This document shows, piece by piece, positions 1 through 7,045 of a stretch of DNA of 24,498 nucleotides. The position numbers and the translations under genes were made by a program. The stretch comes from UBA1723 sp018066165. GTDB lineage: Bacteria > Bacteroidota > Bacteroidia > Bacteroidales > Paludibacteraceae. Location: NCBI GenBank assembly GCA_018066165.1, contig JAGHRX010000124.1, positions 1 to 24,498 on the forward strand, given 5' to 3'. Within the stretch, counting starts at the first letter, position 1; each line of letters begins with the position of its first letter. Below the pieces are notes generated by a model that saw nothing but the letters and a program-made list of their open reading frames with translations, did not search any database and was not told where the DNA came from.

Positions 1-6
1 CTTTAA

Positions 7-1716
7 TTATTTCTTTGAACAGCAGCGACGTTTGGGTTTCTCAGCTGTTTCTGCTGCAGGTTTTGCCGACGGTGCTTTCTTGGCAGCTGTTTTCTTAGCT
101 CCGTTTGCCAAAGCCTTGTCGTAAGCCTCAACATAGAATGAGATGAAGTTGTTCCAAGATGCCTTGTCAGCGAATGCCTTTGCTTTCTCCGATGCCTTAG
201 CCACATCGGCGTCTTTCATCTTAGAGAATGCAACAACCTCATTTTCAATACGAGAGGCAACCTCGTCGAAATTGAAATCCGTACGGTTGATAACAGCAAC
301 ACCGTTGCTGATTGAATCAGACTTCTTCGACTCCTTCATTACCCACAAACCGAATCCTGCCTTGTCTGTAGTGATTGTCGGAACACCGAATGCCACACTC
401 TCAAGCGGAGTATAACCCCAAGGCTCGTAGTATGAAGCAAACACTGTCAAATCAAGACCGGCAAGTAGGTCGTAGTAACTCATATTAAATATTCCGTCGT
501 TGCCATCAAGCAAACAAGGCACATAGATAACCTTTACCTTATGGTCTTCCTGATTATACAATCCGAAAGTGCCGATAGCATTTAGAATCTGATTATTCCA
601 AGGCTCGTTAACCTCGTGAGTGCATGACTTCCAATCCAACTGGTTCTTGCCCTTAGACGCAAGTTTCTCCTGCAAGTCTGTACGTGGACATTTAACCCAA
701 GATGGAACCATCACGAAAGCGATAACCTCTCTGTCCAAGTTTGGATTCTGGTTCAACTGCTGCAGCGACTTCATGAAGACGTCGATACCCTTGTTTCTCC
801 ACTCGAATCTACCACTTGTAGCGATAAACAAAGCATCCTTCTTAAGTTTGTAGCCAAACAAAGCCTCAGCAACCTTAGTCATAGCGTTGCGTGCTTTTGT
901 GCGAGCCTTAGCAAACTTGTCACCAGTTGGAACGAAGTCAGCCTCGAACCCATTAGGAGTGACGAATGCAGGTTTATCAAGCAACTGCTTACACTCATCA
1001 GCAGTTAGAGCAGACACTGTTGTGAAGCAATCAGCGTTGTGAGCCGCAGCCTTCTCGATCGAATGTTTGTTGGAAACACAAAGTTCACCAGCCATCTGAT
1101 CACCGTTGTAGGCATTGAAGTAAGCGTAAAGCTGCTTATTATTGAAACAGATCGAACGACCTGTTGTAGTTGCATGAGTAGTGAAGGCAGTCTTGATCTG
1201 TGGGCAACGGCTCTTTACATACAAAAGACCGGCTGCAGTCTGCCATTCATGGAAATGCGCGATGACACCAGCGTCAGCACACTTATTATAATTGACAAAA
1301 CTCTCAACAACCTTTCCTGCTGCCATACTGAACACAGCGCAATCGTGGTAGTCTCCAACAGCACCAAGTGAATTGACACCGAACTTCTCCCACATCTCAC
1401 CATAGAAAGCATCTCTCTCAGTGAAGAAAGGTTTGTAGTTTACTAAAATAACCAATGGATTTCCTGGCACGTTCCAAGTGCCGACGCGTACAGCCAAGCC
1501 CTCTTTAGCGGCAGCTGCCTTCCAAGACTTCAACGCAGTCTTGCTCTCTTTGAAATATATATTGTCTTCGTTTCCGAAATCAGGTCCAATAAAAATCAAA
1601 TGGTCTCCAAGTATATCGCCTAATGCTTTTGCATGTGTAGACAACACAGTATAAATACCACCATTCTTGTTGCAGACTTCCCAACTTGTTTCTATCACAT
1701 AGTTGTTCTTATCCAT
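7..1716 (-). CDS. GT3-family glycogen (starch) synthase
   Basis: Cytoplasmic enzyme that should extend alpha-1,4-glucan chains from a nucleotide-sugar donor to build storage glycogen. It is of the eukaryote-like GT3 type (yeast Gsy2-like), not the E. coli GlgA GT5 type. The N-terminal donor-loop segment ETSWEVCNKNGGIY (residues 9-22) resembles the ETATEVANRVGGIY type of GT3 enzymes. The C-terminal catalytic loop YYEPWGYTPLES followed by GVPTITTD is the GT3 hallmark containing the catalytic Glu. It is complete at 569 residues, close to bacteroidal homologues. The last 30 or so residues are a Lys/Ala/Pro-rich tail ending in KRRCCSKK, which is not part of the catalytic fold. The start at 1716 is the first ATG, 30 bases downstream of a -7 box. 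ridA lies 120 bases upstream on the same strand. Family assignment is seen directly; the physiological role is inferred. Confidence 0.93.
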   Translation of the reverse strand: MDKNNYVIETSWEVCNKNGGIYTVLSTHAKALGDILGDHLIFIGPDFGNEDNIYFKESKTALKSWKAAAAKEGLAVRVGTWNVPGNPLVILVNYKPFFTERDAFYGEMWEKFGVNSLGAVGDYHDCAVFSMAAGKVVESFVNYNKCADAGVIAHFHEWQTAAGLLYVKSRCPQIKTAFTTHATTTGRSICFNNKQLYAYFNAYNGDQMAGELCVSNKHSIEKAAAHNADCFTTVSALTADECKQLLDKPAFVTPNGFEADFVPTGDKFAKARTKARNAMTKVAEALFGYKLKKDALFIATSGRFEWRNKGIDVFMKSLQQLNQNPNLDREVIAFVMVPSWVKCPRTDLQEKLASKGKNQLDWKSCTHEVNEPWNNQILNAIGTFGLYNQEDHKVKVIYVPCLLDGNDGIFNMSYYDLLAGLDLTVFASYYEPWGYTPLESVAFGVPTITTDKAGFGLWVMKESKKSDSISNGVAVINRTDFNFDEVASRIENEVVAFSKMKDADVAKASEKAKAFADKASWNNFISFYVEAYDKALANGAKKTAAKKAPSAKPAAETAEKPKRRCCSKK

Positions 1717-1745
1717 AATCCTTTTATTTTGTGTAGTTTATTATG

Positions 1746-1753
1746 CAAAATTA
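1746..1753 (-). promoter_or_regulatory. Candidate promoter -7 box for the glycogen synthase gene
   Basis: The minus strand reads TAATTTTG, an exact match to the Bacteroidota -7 consensus TAnnTTTG, 30 bases upstream of the start codon. TTTG sequences lie further upstream, but their spacers (about 10 and 14 bases) are shorter than the usual 19-21, so only the -7 element is convincing. Cotranscription from ridA is also possible, because no strong terminator separates the two genes. Confidence 0.45.
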
Positions 1754-1836
1754 ATATTTTTTGCAAACAAACGGCTATAAATAACAATAAAATGCTAAAC
1801 AACACATAAATCTTAACATCATTTAGCAATTTTCAC

Positions 1837-2211
1837 TCACTTTTTTGCTATACATTCAATTTCCACAAGTCCACCCTTAGGCAATTTCGATACCTCGACG
1901 CATGAACGAGCAGGAAAAGGTTTCTGGAAGAATGTAGCGTAAACCTCGTTGACTGCAGCGAAAGCACTCAAATCAGTGATAAACACCGACGTCTTCACAA
2001 CATTTGAATAATCGCAACCAGCAGTCTTCAAAATCTCACCGATATTCTTCAACGACTGTCGTGCCTGCTCAACAACATCAGGCGACAACGAACCGTCAGC
2101 AGGATTCAAACCCAACTGACCAGATACATAAATCATATCTCCAGCTTCGATTGCTTGGCTGTATGGTCCAACAGCCGATGGTGCATTATTTGTAGAAATC
2201 TCTTTATTCAT
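1837..2211 (-). CDS. ridA: RidA family reactive-intermediate deaminase
   Basis: Small cytoplasmic enzyme of the YjgF/YER057c/UK114 (RidA) family. Characterised members hydrolyse reactive enamine/imine intermediates released by PLP-dependent dehydratases and so protect other PLP enzymes. The 124-residue length is standard for a trimer subunit. Visible family features are the N-terminal NAPSAVGPYSQAI segment, the YVSGQLG strand, the central NIGEILKTAG and VVKTSVFITDL segments, and the C-terminal ARSCVEVSKLPKGGLVEIE with the conserved substrate-binding Arg. The start at 2211 gives the canonical N-terminus. It lies between the helicase terminator upstream and the glycogen synthase gene downstream, with what looks like its own promoter embedded at that terminator. 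Confidence 0.95.
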   Translation of the reverse strand: MNKEISTNNAPSAVGPYSQAIEAGDMIYVSGQLGLNPADGSLSPDVVEQARQSLKNIGEILKTAGCDYSNVVKTSVFITDLSAFAAVNEVYATFFQKPFPARSCVEVSKLPKGGLVEIECIAKK

Positions 2212-2244
2212 AATAACAATCCAACTTAATATAAATCCAATTAT

Positions 2245-2278
2245 AAAAAAGTAGAGACGAGAATTTTCCCGTCTCTAC
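2245..2278 (-). terminator. Intrinsic terminator of the uvrB-helicase unit
   Basis: On the minus strand, GTAGAGACG pairs with CGTCTCTAC (9 bp, extendable by a G-U pair) around a short AT-rich loop, followed directly by six Ts. It begins 49 bases after the helicase stop codon. Its 5' arm overlaps the last base of a candidate ridA promoter box. Confidence 0.8.
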
Positions 2279-2309
2279 AAAGATAAAATTCTTTTGCAAT
2301 AATTGCAAC
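2278..2309 (-). promoter_or_regulatory. Candidate ridA promoter overlapping the terminator
   Basis: The minus strand shows TATCTTTG (2278-2285), an exact TAnnTTTG -7 box, with GTTG (2306-2309) as a near-consensus -33 element after a 20-base spacer. Transcription would start a few bases inside the 5' arm of the terminator hairpin. A 15-base palindrome, TTGCAATAATTGCAA (2294-2308), covers the spacer and -33 element and could be an operator. Confidence 0.55.
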
Positions 2310-2326
2310 TTTAATTCAAAAAAATC

Positions 2327-4669
2327 TCACGCATTTATGACCTGCATATTTGCGGCAGCGTATGCCAAGAATATTTTCTTGATTCCGAAGTGGTTAAACT
2401 CGATAAAGGCTTTCGTATCTTTACCTGATCCTTCAAGCTGTTTGATCTGGCCAATTCCGTAATCTTTATGCTTGACGAATGTGCCTACCTGAAACTGTGA
2501 GATATTGACCGGCCCTACCCTACCTGCCAATGTGCTGGCTGGCTTGAATCGTCCGGTAGCTAATGGATGGACTCCTGTCGACGGTTGTGAAGCAGTTTGA
2601 GCTTGGGCAGTTTGGCGTGTCGTCGACATCGGTCTTTTTAAATTGAACTGCTGTCCCGAACTCCATCGAGCCTCACCTCGTTGAGATGAAACAGAAGCGG
2701 TGTCTTTCCAATCTTTAGGCAGAATCAGCAAGTTAGGATCAATCTCTTTGATGAATCGACTCGGATTCGCCACTTTTGACTGCTGTCCTTCCATACGGCT
2801 CTTGCAGTATGTGATATAGCAGTTTTTCTCGGCTCTTGTGATCGCCACATACATCAATCGTCGCTCCTCCTCTACGGATTCATCACTCGCACTTCGTTTC
2901 GACGGGAACATTCCCTCCTCCACTCCGATGATGAAGACCTCCTTAAACTCCAATCCCTTGCTGGCGTGGACTGTCATCAATGTGACCTTATTATTGTCAT
3001 CCCCCTCGTCGACGCTGGTAAGCAAAGCGATATCAGTAAGGAAATGGTTCAACGACAAGTCGGCATCCGCACCGTCTTCCTCAGCCACACGAGTTTTGAA
3101 ATCAAACACAGAGCGAAGCATCTCGGCAAGGTTCTGCTGACGGTTCTTATTCTCCAACTCATTATCTTTATATGCGTCAGCCCAGATTCCAGAACGTTTG
3201 ATCACAGAATCCACAACAGCGTATGCATCTGTCTCCGCAGCCTGTTTGCCAAAATCATTGATCATTTCAGCGAACGCAGCCACCTTATTCTTTGTGCCTT
3301 CGTTTAGAAAATCGTAGTCGCGGATATTATCCACCACATCCCAGAAAGAGACGTTGGCAGCTGCGGACTGCTCAAAGATTTTGCCGACAGTGACGTCGCC
3401 AATACCTCTTGGCGGATCATTGACAATACGCTTGAAAGCCTCCTCGTCGTGGTGGTTGACCGCAAGTCGACAATACGAGACAATATTTTTAATATCAGCA
3501 CGTTGATAGAATGTCTTGCCACCCCATACACGCGACGGTATTCCTTTCTCACGTAAAGCTTTCTCAATCAAACGTGATTGAGTGTTAACTCTATAAAGGA
3601 CTGCGAAATCAGAGAATTTGCAATCAGCCTCTTTCACCAGTCTATCAATGGAATTGGCGACGACCATACTCTCCTCCGCTTCCGAATATGCTCCAAACAC
3701 ACGCACTTTGTTTCCAACCTCCTGCTCTGAGAATGCATGTTTCTCAAGTTGTTGCGTATTCTTGGAAATCAAACTATTAGCCACATTGACAATAGTCTGG
3801 GTAGAACGGTAATTCTGTTCCAAACGGACTACCTTAGCTTCCGGATAATCGTTTGTGAAAGAGAGGATATTTCTCACGTCAGCTCCACGGAAACCGTAGA
3901 TTGATTGAGCGTCATCACCCACTACACACAGTTTATGATGCTGCTGACAAAGCTTACGAATAATACGATACTGAGAAGCGTTGGTATCCTGATACTCGTC
4001 GACAAGGATAAACCTGAATTTATTCTGATATTTGAAAGCCACTTGAGCGTCATCACGAAGTAATATATTGGTAAAGAGCAATATATCATCAAAATCAAGA
4101 GCATTGGCATTTTTGCAACGTGCGGCATAAGCGGCATACAAATCACCGAATGCATAGAGATGATCCTCCACATCACGTTCATGGAAATCAGGAATCTCCT
4201 TATACATCTGCGGAGTGATAAGGTCATTTTTCAGACGAGAGATCTTAGCATGCATCTTCTTAGGATTGTAAGTCTTGTCGTCAAGTTTACGCTCCTTAAT
4301 AATTGTAGCCAAAAGGTTTTGAGAATCAGTACCGTCGTAGATAGTGAAATCCTTATCAAGACCAAGTTTTTCGGCCTCAGCACGAAGGATTCTCGCAAAA
4401 ATCGAGTGGAAAGTACCCATCCAGAGTTTGCTTGCAGCCTCATTACCAACCACTTTGGCGATACGGTCTTTCATTTCAGTTGCTGCCTTCTTAGTAAAAG
4501 TCAAAGCAAGAATCGATTGAGGTTTAAGTCCAGATTGCAACAGATAGGCAATCTTATAAGTAAGCACACGAGTCTTACCCGAACCGGCGCCGGCAATCAC
4601 CAAAGAAGGACCATCACTATATGTCACAGCCTGACGTTGCGGTTCATTAAGCGAATCTAAATAATCCAT
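2327..4669 (-). CDS. pcrA: UvrD/PcrA-type superfamily 1 DNA helicase
   Basis: ATP-driven 3'-5' DNA helicase of superfamily 1A. PcrA/UvrD enzymes act in nucleotide excision repair, displacing UvrC and the cut oligonucleotide, and in clearing proteins from DNA. All motifs are present in order: Q-motif LNEPQRQAV (7-15); Walker A GAGSGKT (27-33); motif Ia LALTFTKKAATEM; motif II VDEYQDTN; motif III GDDAQSIYGFRGA; motif IV LEQNYRST; motif V TVHASKGLEFK; and motif VI RRLMYVAITRAEK. The C-terminus carries the small Tudor-like domain typical of PcrA (VGTFVKHKDYGIGQI), preceded by a Thr/Gln/Ala-rich linker. At 780 residues it is slightly longer than Gram-positive PcrA. It starts 19 bases after the uvrB stop codon, so the two are very probably one repair operon, ended by the hairpin at 2245-2278. 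PcrA and UvrD names are used interchangeably in this phylum. Confidence 0.96.
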   Translation of the reverse strand: MDYLDSLNEPQRQAVTYSDGPSLVIAGAGSGKTRVLTYKIAYLLQSGLKPQSILALTFTKKAATEMKDRIAKVVGNEAASKLWMGTFHSIFARILRAEAEKLGLDKDFTIYDGTDSQNLLATIIKERKLDDKTYNPKKMHAKISRLKNDLITPQMYKEIPDFHERDVEDHLYAFGDLYAAYAARCKNANALDFDDILLFTNILLRDDAQVAFKYQNKFRFILVDEYQDTNASQYRIIRKLCQQHHKLCVVGDDAQSIYGFRGADVRNILSFTNDYPEAKVVRLEQNYRSTQTIVNVANSLISKNTQQLEKHAFSEQEVGNKVRVFGAYSEAEESMVVANSIDRLVKEADCKFSDFAVLYRVNTQSRLIEKALREKGIPSRVWGGKTFYQRADIKNIVSYCRLAVNHHDEEAFKRIVNDPPRGIGDVTVGKIFEQSAAANVSFWDVVDNIRDYDFLNEGTKNKVAAFAEMINDFGKQAAETDAYAVVDSVIKRSGIWADAYKDNELENKNRQQNLAEMLRSVFDFKTRVAEEDGADADLSLNHFLTDIALLTSVDEGDDNNKVTLMTVHASKGLEFKEVFIIGVEEGMFPSKRSASDESVEEERRLMYVAITRAEKNCYITYCKSRMEGQQSKVANPSRFIKEIDPNLLILPKDWKDTASVSSQRGEARWSSGQQFNLKRPMSTTRQTAQAQTASQPSTGVHPLATGRFKPASTLAGRVGPVNISQFQVGTFVKHKDYGIGQIKQLEGSGKDTKAFIEFNHFGIKKIFLAYAAANMQVINA

Positions 4670-4688
4670 TTGTATCTTAATATTTGTA

Positions 4689-6722
4689 CTATTTTTTCAT
4701 TTTCAAGAGCTCGTTCTGCAGTTTGATCATCTCATCACGCAAACGAGCAGCTTCCAAGAACTCAAGATCCTTGGCAGCGTCGAGCATAGCCTGTTTTGTT
4801 TGAGCAATAATCTTCTCCAATTCAGCAGGAGTATTATAAGTAGACGTTGCTTCAGCCACCATCTGTGGTTTACGATGACGTTCAGCATAAACATCAGGCT
4901 CGACATAATACTTTGGCTCATCTCCGTCGCGCTCCTTAAGAATCGTCTTCTTCTCCTTATTCAAAGCCTTAGGAACGAGGTGATTAGCCTCATTATATGC
5001 GATTTGTTTCTCGCGACGACGGTTTGTCTCGTCTATTGTCTGCTGCATACTCTCTGTAATCTTGTCAGCGTACATGATCACACGGCCATTCAAGTTACGA
5101 GCGGCACGACCTGCTGTCTGAGTCAACGAACGATGCGAACGTAGGAAGCCCTCCTTATCCGCGTCGAGGATAGCGACAAGAGAAACCTCAGGCAAATCCA
5201 AACCTTCACGAAGAAGGTTGACTCCGACAAGAACGTCAAACAAACCGTTACGAAGGTCCTCCATAATGCGAACACGCTCAAGAGTATCGACGTCGGAATG
5301 GACATAACGGCTACGTATTCCGGACTTCTGCAGATATTCCTGCAACTCCTCAGCCATACGTTTGGTAAGAGTCGTCACCAATACACGTTCATCTTTCTCA
5401 GCACGCACAAGAATCTCCTCAATCAAATCATCAATCTGGTTGAGACTTGGACGCACATCTATAATAGGATCCAACAGACCAGTAGGACGGATAACCTGTT
5501 CCACAACCACACCTTCACTCTTCTCCAACTCGAAATCGGCAGGAGTGGCGGACACATATATAGTCTGATCTGTCAGTTCTTCAAACTCTTCAAATTTCAA
5601 CGGACGGTTGTCCATTGCGGCAGGAAGACGGAATCCGTATTCCACCAAATTCTTCTTTCTTGCACTGTCTCCTCCATACATCGCACGAATCTGCGGAATC
5701 GTCACGTGGCTTTCATCAATCACGAGAAGCATATCCTTAGGGAAGAAATCCAACAGACAGAATGGACGAGTGCCAGGTTTTCTTCCGTCGAAATAACGAG
5801 AGTAGTTTTCAATACCTGAACAATGTCCCAACTCACGTATCATCTCCATATCGTAGTTGACACGTTCGCTGATTCGTTTTGCCTCGGCACTTCTGCCTTG
5901 AAGCTCAAAAAACTCAATCTGCTTAGTCAAATCGTCACCGATCTCAACCAAGGCACGTGAGATACGCTCCTTGGTAGTGACAAAAAGGTTCGCCGGATAG
6001 ATACGTGTCTGCTCAAACGACTCTATCGGCATGTTGTCCAATGGATCAATACTTATAATCTCCTCAATCTCGTCGCCCCAGAAACTAACACGAAGGACAA
6101 AATCAGTATCAGCCATAAAGACATCAACAGTATCACCCTTCACACGGAAGTTTCCACGCTCAAGTGAAATCTCATTACGTTGGTAGAGATTATCGTTAAG
6201 CATACGAAGGAAAACCTGAAGATCAAGTTGCTGGCCGACTTGGATTGTAATTGTGTTGGCATAGAAATCCTCAGGATTACCCATACCGTAAAGGCATGAC
6301 ACAGATGAGATCACCACCACATCACGTCTGCCGGAAAGTAAAGCAGTGGTAGTGGCAAGACGTAGTTTCTCAATCTCGTCGTTGATTGCCAAATCCTTTT
6401 CAATATATGTGTCTGAATTAGGCAAATACGCTTCTGGCTGATAGTAATCGTAATAAGAAACGAAGTATTCCACAGCATTATCCGGGAAGAAACTCTTAAA
6501 CTCACCGTAAAGCTGGGCGGCAAGTGTTTTATTGTGGCTGAGAATCAACGTCGGACGCTGGACTTCCTTGATAACATTCGCAATAGTGAAGGTTTTTCCA
6601 GAGCCAGTCACGCCAAGCAGTGTCTGATACTTGACACCATCATTCACGCCCTCCACCAATTGGCGGATAGCTTCAGGTTGGTCACCCGTAGGTTTATATT
6701 GCGAAGTCAATTTGAAATCCAT
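4689..6722 (-). CDS. uvrB: Excinuclease ABC subunit UvrB
   Basis: Damage-verifying helicase-like subunit of the UvrABC nucleotide excision repair machine. It is loaded by UvrA and then recruits UvrC for incision. Visible elements are the N-terminal KPTGDQPEAI, Walker A GVTGSGKT (37-44), the damage-probing beta-hairpin region YDYYQPEAYLPNSDTYIEKD (from about residue 92), the LVIDESH Walker B, the SATPADFELE motif, helicase motifs V and VI (GVNLLREGLDLPEV, QTAGRAARN), and a C-terminal UVR domain (DLEFLEAARLRDEM) that contacts UvrC. The length of 677 residues is normal. It is first in a unit with the UvrD/PcrA helicase, its functional partner in repair. Upstream lies a 120-base gap carrying an inverted repeat next to a possible -7 box, which suggests local control. 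Confidence 0.98.
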   Translation of the reverse strand: MDFKLTSQYKPTGDQPEAIRQLVEGVNDGVKYQTLLGVTGSGKTFTIANVIKEVQRPTLILSHNKTLAAQLYGEFKSFFPDNAVEYFVSYYDYYQPEAYLPNSDTYIEKDLAINDEIEKLRLATTTALLSGRRDVVVISSVSCLYGMGNPEDFYANTITIQVGQQLDLQVFLRMLNDNLYQRNEISLERGNFRVKGDTVDVFMADTDFVLRVSFWGDEIEEIISIDPLDNMPIESFEQTRIYPANLFVTTKERISRALVEIGDDLTKQIEFFELQGRSAEAKRISERVNYDMEMIRELGHCSGIENYSRYFDGRKPGTRPFCLLDFFPKDMLLVIDESHVTIPQIRAMYGGDSARKKNLVEYGFRLPAAMDNRPLKFEEFEELTDQTIYVSATPADFELEKSEGVVVEQVIRPTGLLDPIIDVRPSLNQIDDLIEEILVRAEKDERVLVTTLTKRMAEELQEYLQKSGIRSRYVHSDVDTLERVRIMEDLRNGLFDVLVGVNLLREGLDLPEVSLVAILDADKEGFLRSHRSLTQTAGRAARNLNGRVIMYADKITESMQQTIDETNRRREKQIAYNEANHLVPKALNKEKKTILKERDGDEPKYYVEPDVYAERHRKPQMVAEATSTYNTPAELEKIIAQTKQAMLDAAKDLEFLEAARLRDEMIKLQNELLKMKK

Positions 6723-6753
6723 AGTGGAATCAATTTCTTATTAAACTACTTTT

Positions 6754-6790
6754 CAAACGTTTGGGTTATACCGATAAACGATATAACCCA
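6754..6790 (-). promoter_or_regulatory. Inverted repeat and possible -7 box upstream of uvrB
   Basis: Perfect 9-base arms TGGGTTATA and TATAACCCA are separated by 11 bases (6762-6790). The downstream arm directly abuts AACGTTTG (6754-6761, minus strand), a 7-of-8 match to the TAnnTTTG -7 box, 32 bases before the uvrB start. No T-run follows, so it is not an intrinsic terminator. Its place in the spacer of a promoter would suit a repressor site. No good -33 element was seen. Confidence 0.4.
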
Positions 6791-6800
6791 TTTTAATGCT

Positions 6801-6824
6801 GTAGACGGAATGAATCGCGTCTAC
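6801..6824. repeat. Hairpin between pspC and uvrB
   Basis: GTAGACG pairs with CGTCTAC (7 bp) around a 10-base loop, 19 bases downstream of the PspC-domain gene. There is no T-run on either side, so as a terminator it would be weak. The arm resembles those of the hairpins at 2251-2278 and 9731-9756. Confidence 0.4.
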
Positions 6825-6842
6825 TGAAAAAATCGAATCTAA

Positions 6843-7028
6843 TTATTTATTTGAAGACATGATAAGCCATATCACCAAATAAGCCACAACACAAATACCA
6901 CCAGTAAGTAGAGCCGCTACAGCAATGATCACGCGCATCATAGTGGCGTCGATATTAAAATACTCAGCCAAACCAGCAGCAGTACCAGTAAACATCTTGT
7001 TGCCTGAAAGTCTTAATTGCTTGCTCAT
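6843..7028 (-). CDS. Small PspC-domain membrane protein
   Basis: A 61-residue protein made of a single PspC domain. The N-terminal part KMFTGTAAGLAEYFNID is the domain's signature (loop G.. G.C/A.GLA.YF.ID), followed by a hydrophobic stretch from about residue 30 to 57 (VIIAVAALLTGGICVVAYLVIWLIM) that should span the inner membrane once or as a tight hairpin. In enterobacteria PspC senses envelope stress; stand-alone mini-PspC proteins are common in Bacteroidota and their role is not established. The gene starts 17 bases after the clpC stop codon, so it is probably cotranscribed with that stress chaperone. No other psp gene is nearby. Confidence 0.9.
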   Translation of the reverse strand: MSKQLRLSGNKMFTGTAAGLAEYFNIDATMMRVIIAVAALLTGGICVVAYLVIWLIMSSNK

Positions 7029-7045
7029 AATTGTATGTTTTTAAG

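Noticed and set aside
1793..1828. Terminator for ridA (TGCTAAA/TTTAGCA)
   Set aside because: Only seven pairs with a 22-base loop and no clean T-run; too weak to call.
5298..5819. Plus-strand open frame of 173 codons opposite uvrB
   Set aside because: It is antisense to conserved UvrB motifs and has no recognisable protein features.
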